From Oscillospiraceae bacterium (GTDB taxonomy: Bacteria > Bacillota > Clostridia > Oscillospirales > Acutalibacteraceae): a stretch of DNA of 6,348 bases. The translations under genes were made by a program, and so were the position numbers. Positions 5,932 through 6,348 of this stretch are shown here, in pieces; within the stretch, counting starts at the first letter, position 1; each line of letters opens with the position of its first letter. The notes under the pieces were generated by a model, which made no database searches, was not told where the DNA came from, and was given only the letters and a program-made list of their open reading frames with translations. The stretch spans positions 1 through 6,348 of the forward strand of contig CADBUK010000044.1 of NCBI GenBank assembly GCA_902797915.1. Direction: 5' to 3'.

Positions 5932-6348
5932 ATGAAGCACATATTTAAAAGAGTTACGGCTGTAATTCTTGCCGTACTCATCGTATTTTGCTCGGCATCC
6001 GTTGCCTTTGCAAAAGAAGAAGTAACACCCGTTATTATGGTTCCAGGACTTGGCTCAACAGCCCTTTACAAAGACCCCGGCACAGAAGACGAAAAGGAAG
6101 TCGGATTTGACATCGGCTCAATACTCAGCGTTGATTTAATCAGCAATCTTCTGCACATATTTAACGATGCTGACGTAAATTTTGAGGAGCTTTTAAACGA
6201 ATTAGAATCTGCCGCAAGCAGCTTCAGCGACTTTGCCTGTGATGAAAACGGTAATTCGCTGAATAACGTAGGTATAAATAATTATTGGGAAGACTCAATG
6301 GCTAATCATCCCGATTACCTTGAAAGCCGCCCTGCAAACGAGCCTGCA
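5932..6348 (+). CDS. Secreted LCAT/lipase-like alpha/beta hydrolase, N-terminal part (3' end outside window)
   Basis: The ATG at 5932 has a strong GGAGG six bases upstream, and the frame stays open to the right edge (139 codons seen). Residues 1-27 are a clear signal peptide: MKHIFKR start, hydrophobic core, and AFA|KEE cleavage. There is no lipobox, so a soluble exported product is expected. Right after cleavage comes TPVIMVPGLGSTALY (32-46). This is the first-strand and oxyanion-loop pattern (VPGxGS) of lecithin:cholesterol acyltransferase-like and triacylglycerol-lipase-like alpha/beta hydrolases. The rest seen (47-139) is acidic and helical-looking, and could be a lid or an insertion before the nucleophile elbow. 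The catalytic Ser, Asp and His lie beyond the window, so an active esterase or lipase is inference. It is transcribed divergently from the ara operon, and its substrate is unknown. Confidence 0.72.
   Translation, partial: MKHIFKRVTAVILAVLIVFCSASVAFAKEEVTPVIMVPGLGSTALYKDPGTEDEKEVGFDIGSILSVDLISNLLHIFNDADVNFEELLNELESAASSFSDFACDENGNSLNNVGINNYWEDSMANHPDYLESRPANEPA

Overview
The window looks like part of a chromosome from a gut-type Firmicute of the class Clostridia (Ruminococcaceae/Lachnospiraceae-like). The evidence is strong AGGAGG-type ribosome binding sites, moderate-GC coding DNA with very AT-rich spacers, and a secreted protein built from 20-residue cell-wall-binding repeats joined to a VanW domain. 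There is also a compact L-arabinose operon whose kinase resembles the shorter Bacteroides/Clostridia type rather than the E. coli type. The species assignment is inference.

Layout, left to right. Positions 1-293 (+) hold the 3' end of a gene whose C-terminus carries a CxxC...CxxC zinc-ribbon-like motif. A strong hairpin at 310-344 separates it from a convergent gene and probably terminates both. Four minus-strand genes then lie head to tail. In transcription order they are an araB-type FGGY kinase (5678-4101), araA L-arabinose isomerase (4087-2615), araD L-ribulose-5-phosphate 4-epimerase (2603-1896) and a secreted repeat/VanW protein (1862-357). The gaps are 13, 11 and 33 bases, with no hairpin terminator between genes. 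A 253-base AT-rich divergent spacer (5679-5931) holds a plausible sigma-A-type promoter for each direction. From 5932 (+) a second secreted protein begins, a probable LCAT/lipase-like alpha/beta hydrolase that runs off the right edge.

How the genes work together: AraA converts L-arabinose to L-ribulose, the kinase makes L-ribulose 5-phosphate, and AraD makes D-xylulose 5-phosphate, which enters the pentose phosphate or phosphoketolase route. The three enzymes form a complete catabolic module, but no arabinose transporter, arabinofuranosidase or AraR-type regulator is in view. The distal surface-protein gene seems to share the operon transcript; whether that matters for function is unknown. 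I found no CRISPR array, tRNA/rRNA gene, insertion sequence or phage gene, and nothing I would call a new system. The points most worth a second look are the surface-protein gene attached to the sugar operon, the Asp-to-Glu change in the kinase phosphate loop, and the phased repeats upstream of the ara promoter.
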